DNA of 64,000 nt from Pleurotus djamor (taxonomy: Eukaryota > Basidiomycota > Agaricomycetes > Agaricales > Pleurotaceae). A program made the position numbers and the translations under genes. This document shows positions 1 through 10,381 of this stretch, in pieces. Location of the stretch: positions 62,001-126,000 of the forward strand of contig JAPEVF010000005.1 in assembly GCA_029747585.1 (NCBI GenBank), in the 5' to 3' direction. The first letter of the stretch is position 1, and each line of letters starts with the position of its first letter. Below the pieces are notes generated by a model. That model ran no database searches, was not told where the DNA came from, and saw only the letters and a program-made list of their open reading frames with translations.

Positions 1-773
1 GGAAGAGTTGAGGAGGGGGGACGGAAAAGTTATCTCCTCACTCAAGGCTTCGATCACCAAAGGCACGGTCGTTCCGGCGTTGTATGAGCGCTGGTATGGG
101 CAGTGAAGCTAGTATATGTTCTCCCTCAAAAGCTTCAACCCAAGGCGGGGACGTGTCGGTATAGCAGAGTCGCAGAAGTGTATCAGAAGAGTATATGTAA
201 AAGGTTGCAAGAGCGCTTCGCGCGCGATGATTCATGATGGGGGTATTTAATCCGCCTCCTCCAGTCAACTTGTCTCTCGTCGAAGGCTTACCAAGTAAGC
301 AAGGGAGTAGGGAGTGAGGGAGAAAAGAGGTCCGGGCCGAAGGGGAAAGTTAAGGAGAGACAGGGGGTGAGCGGAACAATGCATCGGAGAAGCCAAACAT
401 GTACACTCAATGATGTGCAGTCTCTTTAAGATACGAGTAATGGTTCATAATGTTCCGAAAGTGTACGTCATTGGTGATATGTAATAATAATTTGGGTCCC
501 TTGGCTTGAAGCTATCCTGCAGAGTATCCCGGTATGCGAGGCCCGCGAGTCAACGCCAGAGCGAAGCGAGTCATGCGTCAGCAAAGTTTCAGTAGATATC
601 GTAGGAAGGGTACTCGGTGCGTGATTTCGATTGAGGTGTGTGTTCATAACGTCTTAGATCATCTCAGCGACCGATCCACTGGCCAAGTCTCAACGCCATA
701 CAATTGGCGACACCCATGATACAGGATACATGTTGTCAGGGAAGATGACCTACGAGTGTGCTTGGCCAGCGTT
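1..773. other. Gene-free left edge
   Basis: No open frame here shows recognisable protein similarity or a plausible exon series, and no tRNA fold was seen. It lies beyond the 3' end of the GH6 gene and probably holds its 3' UTR and flanking intergenic DNA. Short frames on both strands have no conserved motif. Confidence 0.5.
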
Positions 774-2404
774 CTATAGAGGCGGGACAGCATTTTGGAC
801 AAGCATTTCGAAGTAAGCCTGGAGCGATCATTCATAAATGAAATCGCGAAGCACGATTGAACGACGTACCTGGAACCATTGATTGGTCTCAGGGGAAGGC
901 TTCTTGGAAGTAGGACGACCACAGGAGGGGTCGTAACTGGCGGCAGCGGGATCTGAGGTACCATCGGAGACTCCTCCGAGTTTGGCCCAAACGATAGCAT
1001 CGATGAGAGTGGAGCCCGTGTTGAGGGTAGGGCGGTCGCCAAAGCCGGCGTGGTCGATGTTACACCATTCTACCCAATCTGCACGGATACCTTGAACTGC
1101 AGCACGGCTTTGGTCGACAATGAAATGGGCAGAGAAACCTTGAGCAGAGAGAAGGGGTGCGAGGGCCTATTAAATCGGGTATAAAATTAGCTACCATGTA
1201 TCACAACTTTGCTAGCCCGAGATGATTATAAGACCAACCTCGATGTAATGTAATTCGTCAAAGTTGGGATTGGGTGACGTGATTGAGTCGGGACTGAGAG
1301 CGCGTAGTTTGTTGTAATTGGCGACATTTGTGGCGAGGCCACGGAAGAAGGCTGGTTGTCCGGCATCATTGTAGAGCTGAGCGAAGAGTTGAGCGGCAGG
1401 AGACAGATTCGAAGGCCATCCGAGGATCCCAGCGTGGCTGGCATCTACATACATATAGACACTGAGAGGATTGAGTGTCTGTAGAGCATAGACTACGCCT
1501 GCATGGTAGATATTTGCAGCAGCTTGACATTTTGGGATGTGCATGTTAGATACGATGTTGTATAGCGACTTCGGCTCTATGATGGCAACCACACGAACAT
1601 TGGGGTATTCTGCGGTTTATCATTGAGATCATTGATGGTGAAGAACGAGTTGGTGTCTTGTGACTTACGGGAAATAGCCGTAGCGATTTGATCAATAAAA
1701 TTCTTGTAGAGTGCGAGACCACCACTATTCAGAGAGAAGTCTCCACTAGACCCAGGTGCAGAACAGTCACGGCCAGGTAGGTTGTAGATGACAATTTGTA
1801 CAAGTTGAGGGCGACCGTTGATCGTCCCAAGTAAATTGGCATCATTCATCATGGTCGAGAGGGAAGAAATCACGGAGAGATTGTCCACCCAGATGAAAGT
1901 GGGTTTATCAGCGACGGTGGCAGCTTTGGCGCGAAGCATGGGGTCTGCGATAGCAGGGAGAGCGTGAGCGATCTCATCAGTGTAGAAAGGATTTTTGTAA
2001 ACCTATTAAAATGAGACGAATGCAGAGAAGAGGCGTCGGAACACTCTCACATCATGGCCAACATAAGGATTGTTGGTCGGGTCTGGAACAGATGAAGACA
2101 ATCTATCTCGAGGAACGAAAGATAACGAGAACAAGGTAAGAATCAGTATAAATTAAGCTAAAATTCGTAGTCAACATCAACCTACAGGCACTGGGAATAC
2201 CAAGGGTTGATAACCCTACAGGTCAGACCAGGAGCACAGATCGTTTCACCCGCTGTTCTATCATATCAACAGGACGGTAAGGTCGTGCCGGAAAGAGGTC
2301 GTACTGTATGAGAGACCACCACATTGTCCCCATTCTTGAACGATAGCAAGCGTAAAGGCCGGTAGCAGAGATATGAAGCTAACGAGTACAGAAAACCCGA
2401 GCAT
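774..2404 (-). CDS. GH6 cellobiohydrolase-like protein with N-terminal CBM1
   Basis: Family 6 glycoside hydrolases (Cel6A/CBHII) cut cellobiose from the non-reducing end of cellulose outside the cell. The ATG at 2404 opens a hydrophobic signal peptide (MLGFSVLVSFISLLPAFTLA), followed by a four-cysteine CBM1 (WGQCGG...SQCL) that is split by an intron. A linker of only about ten residues leads to NPYVGHD and the catalytic domain, which ends in AYFEMLVQNAVPPL. The first GH6 signature is intact (VIYNLPGRDC). The second reads IIEPKS, with Lys where the family has the catalytic-acid Asp. The Trp of the usual HAGWLGW stretch is Ile (HAGILGW), while the region DQSRAAVQG is kept. The reading frame is intact through several introns. 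Family assignment is sure; enzymatic activity is doubtful. It is divergently arranged with the next gene across a 287-bp gap. Confidence 0.93.
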
Positions 2405-2691
2405 CCTACTGCCGTTGACGGTGGCGAATTCGATGAGGCATCCTAAGAATTGGGTGCGTTTTATATGTGGTTGACTCAAGAGACCTGGCTACCCTTCAAA
2501 TCTGCTCTCAGGCCAAGCAAAGGTCGCTTTCCTGTCTGAAAAGCCCGGCGATGAACCGAACATGCTATTGAAGCGGGAAGATGTCGGTGTGCCTGCGGGG
2601 TCAACGTCCCTCGAGTCAGGGATGGTCATGACCAGGGGCGAACTTGAACAGGACGTGGGAAACTTAGTGTTGAACACCGACTGCCACGACG
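2405..2691. promoter_or_regulatory. Divergent intergenic region, GH6 / EF-hand-like gene
   Basis: The 287 bp between the two divergent start codons must hold both promoters. The GH6-proximal side has a TATA-like ATATAAA on the minus strand near 2461-2467, about 60 bp upstream of its ATG. No known cellulase-regulator site can be named with confidence. Confidence 0.4.
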
Positions 2692-3882
2692 ATGAGCAGC
2701 TTGGGTGACTCGGCGTTCAATGCTCTTCCCTCACGCATAAAGGCAAGAATAGACGAAGCATTTTCATCAATATCTGCGAGCTCTCGGAAATCGAACGATG
2801 AGGTTGCGAGTGGTGGTTTTCTCGTCGAGGAAGAAGACGATGCTTTCCTCCCGTTCTCCCTGGTACCCGACGCGCTCTCGCTACTGGATCTACCTCCGAA
2901 CGATGCTCAGATCCTCACTGTCTTCAAGAACGCTGTCGAGGATGACGACGACGACGAACAAATGGATAATGCCGAAAATGGACTCAAAGTTAGTCGTCAA
3001 CGATGGCGTGCTGTGTGTGCTGTGCTACTAGAAGGCGAAGACGAGGACGAAGACGAAGGAGATGATGGAGTGGAGGATGAGGATGTCGTGATGGATGATC
3101 CCATCCCCTCGCCTCCGCCTCGATCTACAGAACTGCCTTCAGCGTCAAGTTCATCTCGGCCTCGAAGGTCCACCGCCTCCTATAGAACGTCTTCTGCTTT
3201 CAAAGACGTCGATAAGGATAGCTCGTCCTCAGGGGACAGCGATGATAACTTTCGAGCTGACGATGAACCCCCTGCCAGATTCTCAGGGGTCTCTGACTCG
3301 GAAGACGAGTATACTGGCGTCGCCGATAAACCTACTCCCAACGCTAAAGGTAAAGGTAAAACCACGCCGAAAGCCTCTGCGAAGGATTCGTCCAAGGCGC
3401 CGGAGAGTCTAAACAAGGGGAAGGGTAAAGCCAAAGCAAAGGACAACGAATCTAAGGTTGTTTCTTCTACGAAGAAGTCGAAATCAACCTCTACGGGGAA
3501 GGGTAAGGGCAAGGCAAAGATGCAGGAAGGGGACGAGTTGTCTGAAGACCAATTACGCGTTTGCGCCGACGCATTTGCGTTATTCTTTCCTTCGTCGGTC
3601 ACTGGCACCTCTGAGTCGCCATTATCTCACCCGACAAGCTCAGGATCAAAGATAGATCCTCAGCAGCAGAAGATTATGATTAGACATCTCCAAGCTGCCG
3701 CCAATACTGTTGGAGAGAAGATCAAAGCTGAAGAGGTACGCTAACTTTCTTACCCTCCTGCCGGCCCCAATGGATAATCTATCACTCAGTTCGTTGAAAT
3801 GTTGGAGTACTTTTCCCCTACAGACAAAGCGATCGGCTTCAATGACTTTACAAAGATTATGGTTGCTACTGGCCTCATCTGA
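2692..3882 (+). CDS. Acidic/lysine-rich protein with EF-hand-like C-terminus
   Basis: Two exons are visible, with an intron at 3736-3789; the protein is about 378 residues. The N-terminal third (about residues 1-120) is a compact acidic region ending in VSRQRWRAVCAVLLE. The middle is low complexity: Asp/Glu runs, Ser clusters, then Lys/Gly repeats of the GKGKGKAK type that look nuclear. The C-terminal 90 residues, completed by exon 2, have the helix-loop-helix spacing of a degenerate EF-hand pair (FALFFP..., then KIMIRHLQAAANTVGEKI, FVEMLEYFSPTDKAIGF and FNDFTKIM), similar in layout to centrin or calmodulin C-lobes. Canonical calcium-loop residues are mostly absent. I do not recognise an orthologue. 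A chromatin-associated or scaffold role is a guess from composition. Confidence 0.75.
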
Positions 3883-4269
3883 TTTCAACACCCATCGTCC
3901 GTAGTATTGTCCACAATAAAGTTGGCTCTTGTATTCACCAACAATTCTAAAGAGAGGGTTTAAAGCGTGTTCCGGCCATCCTATTGCCTTCCTTTTCGTA
4001 TATTTGAGCATCAAATAAACACTGTAAAACGATGGCAACCGGGAGGAGAACGAAGGCTTGTTACTTCGGAGGTCCACCTGATTTACTTCTTGATTCGCGT
4101 GCCGTGCGCATGTGAAATGCATAGTTTACCGGAACCCTGCTTGACATTTGCCGAAAAACCTTTTAGCCCCTGGGACTTACCCCGCTTCCCCGTCAAAATC
4201 ATCATTTCCACCTTTTCTCTCTCTCCTACTAGATTCTAACTCTTCTTGCTACTTCCCTCGATCAACACC
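3883..4269. promoter_or_regulatory. Intergenic, upstream of the PMP47-type carrier
   Basis: This is the 3' flank of the EF-hand-like gene and the promoter/leader of the carrier gene. The last 60 bp are strongly pyrimidine-rich (CCTTTTCTCTCTCTCC), a common fungal leader feature. Open frames crossing it on either strand lack motifs. Confidence 0.4.
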
Positions 4270-5642
4270 ATGAGCGACTCCGTTATCCATGCTGTGGCCG
4301 GTGCCGTTGGCGGTATCGTAGCTATGTCCGCAACTTAGTGCGTGGGGAGTTCGGAGTTTATTTTGCAAGGCTTTTCCCATTGACATCATCTCGCCTCCAA
4401 AGTCCTCTCATTGTCTTGTCGACTCGTGCTGCAGTTGAGACGAAGAAGGAACAGAAGGTATCGTCTTGACGCCAAATTCGACGCGTCTATTCTCATAAAT
4501 GATTCCGTGGATTTAGTCGACCTACCAAGCCGTCATTGACATCGTTAAACGCGAAGGCGTCTTCGGATTGTACAGCGGACTTAACTCCAGCTTGCTGGGA
4601 ATTGCAGTCACCAATGGGCAAGTAGTATTTAACAATGCCTCAAGGAGTACGCGTGGTTGACAGTCTCTGGTGATAGGGTGTACTATTATTTCTACGAACG
4701 TTCGAGGGGCCTGATCATCAATGCCAGGCAAGGTAGCAAGGGCTTAAGCACGTTGGAGTCCATGCTTTCTGGGGTCATCGCAGGTTCGCTTTGCGTATTA
4801 TCTTGACGTTCCTCTCGACGTCCTTACCTTCGCGCCATCAGGTTCCGCAACCACGATCATTAGCAACCCGATATGGGTTGTACAAACATTCCAAGCGGTT
4901 CATAGTATGGACAACACCCAGGACGAAGCCAAGCCTAAGAAACTTGGTCTCGTGGACGCCATCAAACACATTCTGCAGCAAGATGGTATCAAGTACGTAC
5001 CACGTAACCCTGCTCGATTCATGAGTTCATTGGGCTGTCAGAACCTTCTGGCGTGGTATTGGGCCGGCTCTCGTCCTCGTCATCAACCCGGTATTGCAAT
5101 ATACCGTCTTTGAGCAACTGAAGAATGCCTTGGTGAAGTCTCGTACTTCGAAACTGAGAGCTGCCGGCCTCGCCACAGCCGTTGCCGCCCTCACCGACTG
5201 GGATTTCTTCTTCCTTGGTGCCCTGTCCAAACTTGGTGCGATTCAGTCTTTCTCTCTAATGGACTTTCCATCTCTTACACCACCTTAGTCGCCACTTCAC
5301 TCACTTATCCATACATGTACGTGCTCTAACCCGTTTTGGTTGGTCGTGTCTGACCTCTCCCCCAGTGTTGTCAAGAACCGGCTTCAAGCCGGCCATGCCA
5401 GTGCTCTCAAGTACAAGTCATCTCTTGACGGGCTCTTATCTATCGTACGCGAAGAAGGCGTAGAGGGCTTGTATAAGGGCATCGGAAGCAAGCTCACGCA
5501 AAGTGTCCTTACCGCTGCCATATTGTTTGCGAGTCAGCGACGTATCTACGAAATAACTAAGAAGGTGATTACTTTTGCCCGCTTTGTCGACCAGCCACTG
5601 ATGTGGTGCCGCCAGGCCGTTTCTCCGGTTGTTGGAAAGTAG
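4270..5642 (+). CDS. ANT1: Peroxisomal adenine nucleotide carrier, PMP47/ANT1 (SLC25A17) type
   Basis: Mitochondrial-carrier-family proteins of the PMP47 group exchange ATP for AMP across the peroxisomal membrane and so support fatty-acid activation. Three carrier repeats are spread over several small exons. The first starts MSDSVIHAVAGAVGGIVAM and continues across an intron into TYPLIVLSTRAAVE. The second has SGVIAGSATTIISNPIWVVQ and a GIGPALVLVINPVLQYTVFE segment. The third has VATSLTYPYIVVKNRLQ and ends after the ASQRRIYEITKK helix. The NPIWVV motif of repeat two is characteristic of PMP47 and its plant and animal relatives, and separates it from mitochondrial ADP/ATP carriers. The last 24 residues after the final helix (...VSPVVGK) are variable. 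The family is firm; substrate is inferred from it. Confidence 0.9.
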
Positions 5643-5754
5643 GATGTAACTAATATAATAATCTCATAATAATGAGTAGAGCTATGGTATAAATAGTAAC
5701 GAGTGTAATCTTGTGGTTGGCCCTCTTTCGTGTTGAGTTGAACGCGTCTCCTAA

Positions 5755-5842
5755 CCCCCGGTAGCTCAGCTGGAAGAGCGTGAGACTGTAATTGGTTGAC
5801 ATATCCATCTCAAGGCCACTGGTTCGATCCCGGTCTGGGGGA
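5755..5842 (+). tRNA. tRNA-Tyr (GTA) with 15-nt intron
   Basis: A full cloverleaf can be folded. The acceptor stem CCCCCGG/CTGGGGG holds with one G-T pair and discriminator A at 5842. The T arm is ACTGG-TTCGATC-CCGGT and the anticodon stem TGAGA/TCTCA. The anticodon GTA is at 5788-5790. The anticodon loop is interrupted after position 37 by a 15-nt intron (5792-5806), the canonical site for eukaryotic tRNA-Tyr introns. Confidence 0.93.
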
Positions 5843-6006
5843 CTAGGAATATTTTGTTGAACATGTTTTGTTAGTTGCTATTTGCCAGGCTCCAAAGTCG
5901 ATACTAACTCAACCCTGTGCCTAGTTCGCGTGGGCAAGCCGCAAGATCCTACAACTTACAAGAACTGAAAGGCCCCAGAAATTTCTCTCTCACTATATCC
6001 ACCATT

Positions 6007-9000
6007 ATGCCAGACCTCGAGACTTTGCTCAAAGCTGGTGCTTTCCTCGTCGAGTCTGACCATAGAAAGGAATCCAACATCCGCGCCGTCCTCTCTCGCC
6101 GACTCTGTGATTACTACGAATGCTTAGGATCTCCTACCAATATCGACCAGGACTCGCTGGACTCACTGGAAGCAGTAACCGCATCCGAAGCTTTGAATGT
6201 CGTCGAGGGCGTTCAACGAATCATCGGGGCTGAGGGTGACACAAACGAAGTCCCCGTCATTGGCACACGCGATCTTGCTCAATTACGAACCCTTCTATCA
6301 ATCGTGTTCAAATGGGGTGTTGAACCTTTGCTGAATCGTCTCAAGTCTTCATGGACCTCTGGAGTAGCACAACCGCCAGGGAAAACCCACATCATCGACC
6401 TTTCCTCTCTTAGCGATGATTTCGTTGCCCTGACCTCGATCACGACGCGTCTGGTGGCTCTACTTTTCCCCAATGGTCCTCAATCTGCATTGCCACAATC
6501 GTTGATAACAACGACGATCCTTAATCGACACGTGGGGGATATTGTCGCGCCTTGCATCATCCTTGGGTGGCTACCCAAGTCGATGAGCATGGGTGGTACC
6601 TTCGCGGCCGTTGATGCCCTACGGCCTCCATGCACGCGCTTGTTGCTTTCTACGTAGGCCATATGGTCTCCCAATTGAATATTTTGTCTCTGACGGGTGG
6701 TCTTAAGCCTTCGTCCGTCTGACGGCATCATCGCTCTTCTCCCGCTTCTGACAACGTACTCGGCGTTGGGACACGTTCGTAGGACCTGTGTCTATCTACT
6801 CGGTCGTCAGCTCCTTCGACCTTTTGGTGTCCGTGGGCTACTGACCGCGTTGATCGGGGAGGACGAAACGAACTCCGACGTTGAGTTAGAGAAGCTAGAA
6901 CATGTTGCTCGAGTTGTTTCCACTGTTCCTTCCAATCTCACTGCCCAGGTAAGTTTGCCACACCCGTCGCGCGATCATCTGAGAGCTTGATCATCAACTC
7001 TTACAGGAGTTCTTCGATGATGTCGTTTCGCAACTATTCGCACTGTTACGAGAAGATAGATTTCACAGTTACTGTCGAGCTGCAGCATTTTCGCTATCCC
7101 GGCTTTTGAATAATGAAGTCGCCTCCAAAATCATTCTGACAACTTTGCACGAACCCCTCCTCGTAACCACCCCAGAGTCCTCTACACGCACCCCAGACGA
7201 ATCGCTCACAATGCTCCTTTCCCTCATCCTCAATTCCGACCCATCACCAAACCTTATTTCCACGCTAATCTCACCTGTATTCGTTCCCCTCTATTCCCTC
7301 CTTTACCACCTGGATAGTGTGAAGACCTCTGACCCTGGCCTTGTTGAGTCGATCCATGGGGCACTCACGACTTGGGGTCGGATTGTTGGTCAAGAGGAAG
7401 GGCTGAGTGTTCTGTGGTACCTGCTACATTGTGAGACACCTCCCGGGTGGCGTACAGACTTGGAAGGTCATATCAAGAGACTTGACTCGTGCGTACACAT
7501 CCCCCTACAGTACATCCACAAATCTTAATCTCATGTTCAAAGCCTCGGGCCCACCAATCAACCTTCCTCCTTCCTCACCCCAGAGGACAGAGTTGCTGTG
7601 GAAGAGATGGATGAAACAGCAAATATTCTCAATCTGTTCCCTGATCCAACTCATTTCGTACGTTTCATAAAGCTTCTCGACCGGTCTGACATCGCCTCCG
7701 AGTTGTTCGTCAAGTTGTTAGAAGCATACAGAGAATCAAAGGTTACTGATGGAGATCCACTCAAGTTCGTCTTCTAAGTGCCATCATCTAACACGAGCTT
7801 TCATGCCTTAATCCACTTCTATAGAACCTTGTTATATCTTCAACTTGTCATACAAATCCAGTCGGAATTGACACAGGGAAATTCGCCTTCTGGTGTCTTA
7901 GCCAAACCGTCGCATATCCTATCTTTCGTCAAGCATGCACTGGAGTCTGCTCTCCCGACAGCAGTCAAGAGCCCATCCTCTGCGACCACTTCAAAGCCTG
8001 CCTCTAATGGACTAACATTGGAGAGTTTGCGCATCGTTGACGATGACAGCTTGGAGCAGGATCAGGTCGACGGCGATAGCGACGACGAAGACCCAGATGA
8101 CGCTCCTGTTGCTCCCGATATTGAAATCACGGAGACCGCGATCAACCTTTTACTCTCTATCCTCGAAGGTATCTATCTTCCTTGCCTCCCTGAAGCTCTG
8201 AATATTGGTTGATCCTTCTTCTTCTTTACAAGTGCATGAAGACCTCTCAGCCCACACTGAACCAATTCTGAATGATATATTCAGCGTCCTCGAACCACTT
8301 TCAGCTAACCATCCATCCCCGTCAACACGATCGCTTGCCAGGGAATGTCGAATGGTTTTGACCGCTCGACTCGCATCAACATCTTCATCCACTTCTCGGT
8401 CCCAGAAAAGTAAAGCTGAAGAAGATGTGCAAGCTACCTACCAGAAAGCTCTGAAATTACTCCAAGATCCAATCTTACCCGTCCGAGCCCACGGCCTGCT
8501 TCTCCTTCGACAATTAGTACAAAACTCGACGCATGAACGTCCGCTTGATCCTGCTCTTATGCCCGCGATACTTTCCATCTTCCTGCAGTCCATACAGGAT
8601 GACGATTCGTACATATTCCTGAATGCGGTTCAAGGATTGTCGGGAATGGCAGAGGTGTATGGGAACGAGGTACTCAAGAATCTTGTCAATGTTTATACCA
8701 CTGGTTTGGCCGCGCTCGCTTCGACCAATCTCACCCAACAGGATGTTGATACTAGGATCAGAGTTGGGGAGGCCCTAGGCCAGGTGATACGCCGCTGTGG
8801 AGAAGCCCTTGGAATTTATGGTGCGTTATTTTCCATAAATAATAGCATTGAATCCTAACGCTCACTTTCGTACAGCGGACATGCTCGTCCCACCTATCTT
8901 CAATGTGGTACGTTCGAGGCATATACCCACAGCATTGCGAACATCGTCTCTATCCTTGCTCGCTACATGCGAAAGCACTTACTCACTCGCGCTGATCCCT

Positions 9001-9414
9001 TATGCCATGGATCTTGCCGACGCGATGCTGGACTTGATACAAGTTGAAAGTGCATCAAATGCACCTGCACAAAGGTCGAGGAACAAAGATAAAGATACCA
9101 AGGAAGTCAATTCGGATTCATCGACCAAACCATCTCCGGACGTAATGGACGATCAACCTACGACAACGAATTCGAAACTACCACCATTACGACGGGCGGC
9201 GATCCATCTCTTGTCTATGCTAACGCGTTCTGCTATCAAGCAACTATATACGGAATCGAGCCAAGGCCAGCCGTTCCCTCCGAGGTTGATACAGCGTGCG
9301 AAGACGACGTTGTCATACGTCGCGTTTACGGACGAGGATATGAGGGTGAGGGTCATGGCTCGCGAAGCGGGAGAGTACTTTGAGCAATTGGAACAAGCGG
9401 CAATTGGGTTGTAG
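6007..9414 (+). CDS. RTP1: RTP1/TANGO6-family protein, RNA polymerase II assembly and nuclear import factor
   Basis: Yeast Rtp1 and animal TANGO6 are large HEAT-type solenoids that assist assembly and nuclear import of RNA polymerase II; TANGO6 has also been tied to secretion. I place the start at the ATG of MPDLETLLKAGAFLVESD; the upstream in-frame extension has no ATG. About six exons give roughly 1000 residues of helical repeats. A conserved block typical of the RTP1 C-terminal domain lies at about 8430-8710: KALKLLQDPILPVRAHGLLL, then FLQSIQDDDSYIFLNAVQGL. A second C-terminal block near 8880-9040 (PTALRTSSLSLLATCEST) precedes a disordered Ser/Asp stretch and a last repeat (LRRAAIHLLSMLTRSAIKQL). 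The stop is 89 bp from the end of the convergent TRAPPC2L gene. Confidence 0.85.
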
Positions 9415-9503
9415 GCTTAGAGTTGACACCTATGTTGATGTTACTCCCACTGTTAGAGGGGATTGTCATTAGAGATTGTGGAATGGTGGGATGCCGTATT
9501 TAC

Positions 9504-10106
9504 CTATGATGATGGTCCGCTCACTAGCTTAGCTATATCATCCACATTCTGTTTGAACTTTTTCCATTTCGAATTGCTGAGGGCTAGGTAGGGTGATGTA
9601 TCACTGCCGCCGTCAGTCAACTTCAGGAATGGATTGGAGATGGCCGAGTAGTATGCCATGTGCAGCGCTTTGAAGATCTAGTAACCGGGATACAAGGCAT
9701 GGGTCTTTCTGAAGAATATGTAAGAATGAGACCGAAGCGACACTCACACTAATGACTTCGGCATCACGCACGATGGCGTCGGTGAGCGCCAGTGCCAGTA
9801 TGATCTTGACTTTGAGTGGTGTCATGTACCCATACACCGCTACGTCCTCCATGGTATACAAGAGTCCCAGGTAGCACTCGGTCATCTTTCCACCAGCTGC
9901 CACTAGATGCAAGTATTTGTCAAGAGATGTGGCGGGCGACGCGATGGAAGGGCGAAATCACCTCTCTCTTCGACAACATCAAGACTCGTGTGTGCAATGT
10001 AGTGATATTTGATTGGATGTTCTTGCTTGGAGAAGGTACGAATGAGAATGGGGTGATTTTGTGGAGAGACAAAAGCGACTGCGTTGACTTTGAGTTGAGG
10101 AGCCAT
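9504..10106 (-). CDS. TRAPPC2L: TRAPP complex subunit TRAPPC2L (Tca17-like)
   Basis: Sedlin-fold subunit of the TRAPP tethering complexes, which act as Rab1/Rab11 exchange factors at the Golgi. The start is fixed by MAPQLKVNAVAFVSPQNHPI, typical of TRAPPC2L, and by the conserved HYIAHTSLDVVEER that follows. A second exon carries ECYLGLLYTMEDVAVYGYM and TPLKVKIILALAL. After another intron the protein ends FKQNVDDIAKLVSGPSS. The size (about 150-160 residues after splicing) and order of segments fit the longin-like sedlin fold. The gene converges on RTP1. Confidence 0.88.
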
Positions 10107-10199
10107 GGATGTAAGTTGTAGCCTTCAAAGTTAGGATGGTCACCAGAGTGAAGAAAGCTTCTTTCCCAATATGGATAGTAGTACCGCGGCATGAATAAC

Positions 10200-10271
10200 G
10201 GCCGCCTGGCGAAATGGCATCGCGTCTGACTACGAATCAGGAGATTGCAGGTTCGACCCCTGCGGTGGTCA
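10200..10271 (+). tRNA. tRNA-Arg (ACG)
   Basis: A 72-nt intronless cloverleaf. The acceptor stem GGCCGCC/GGTGGTC contains two G-T pairs, discriminator A. Anticodon stem TCTGA/TCAGG with loop CTACGAA gives anticodon ACG (read as ICG). The T arm is GCAGG-TTCGACC-CCTGC. It sits between TRAPPC2L and the 3' end of SUP35. Confidence 0.92.
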
Positions 10272-10381
10272 TCACGAGGTAATTGATAACCTATTTTTGC
10301 GGGAAATTTGTATTCCAACCACGAAAAGTTGAAATTATGGCACAAGCTATGCTACATAAAAACACAAGTCTCAGTCAAGGC

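Noticed and set aside
233..248. 14-bp CATGATGGGGGTAT shared with 46266-46279
   Set aside because: Several 14-bp matches are expected by chance in 64 kb; no further similarity around either copy.
3646..4122. 158-codon minus-strand frame
   Set aside because: Overlaps the last exon of the EF-hand-like gene and the carrier promoter; no motif or splice support.
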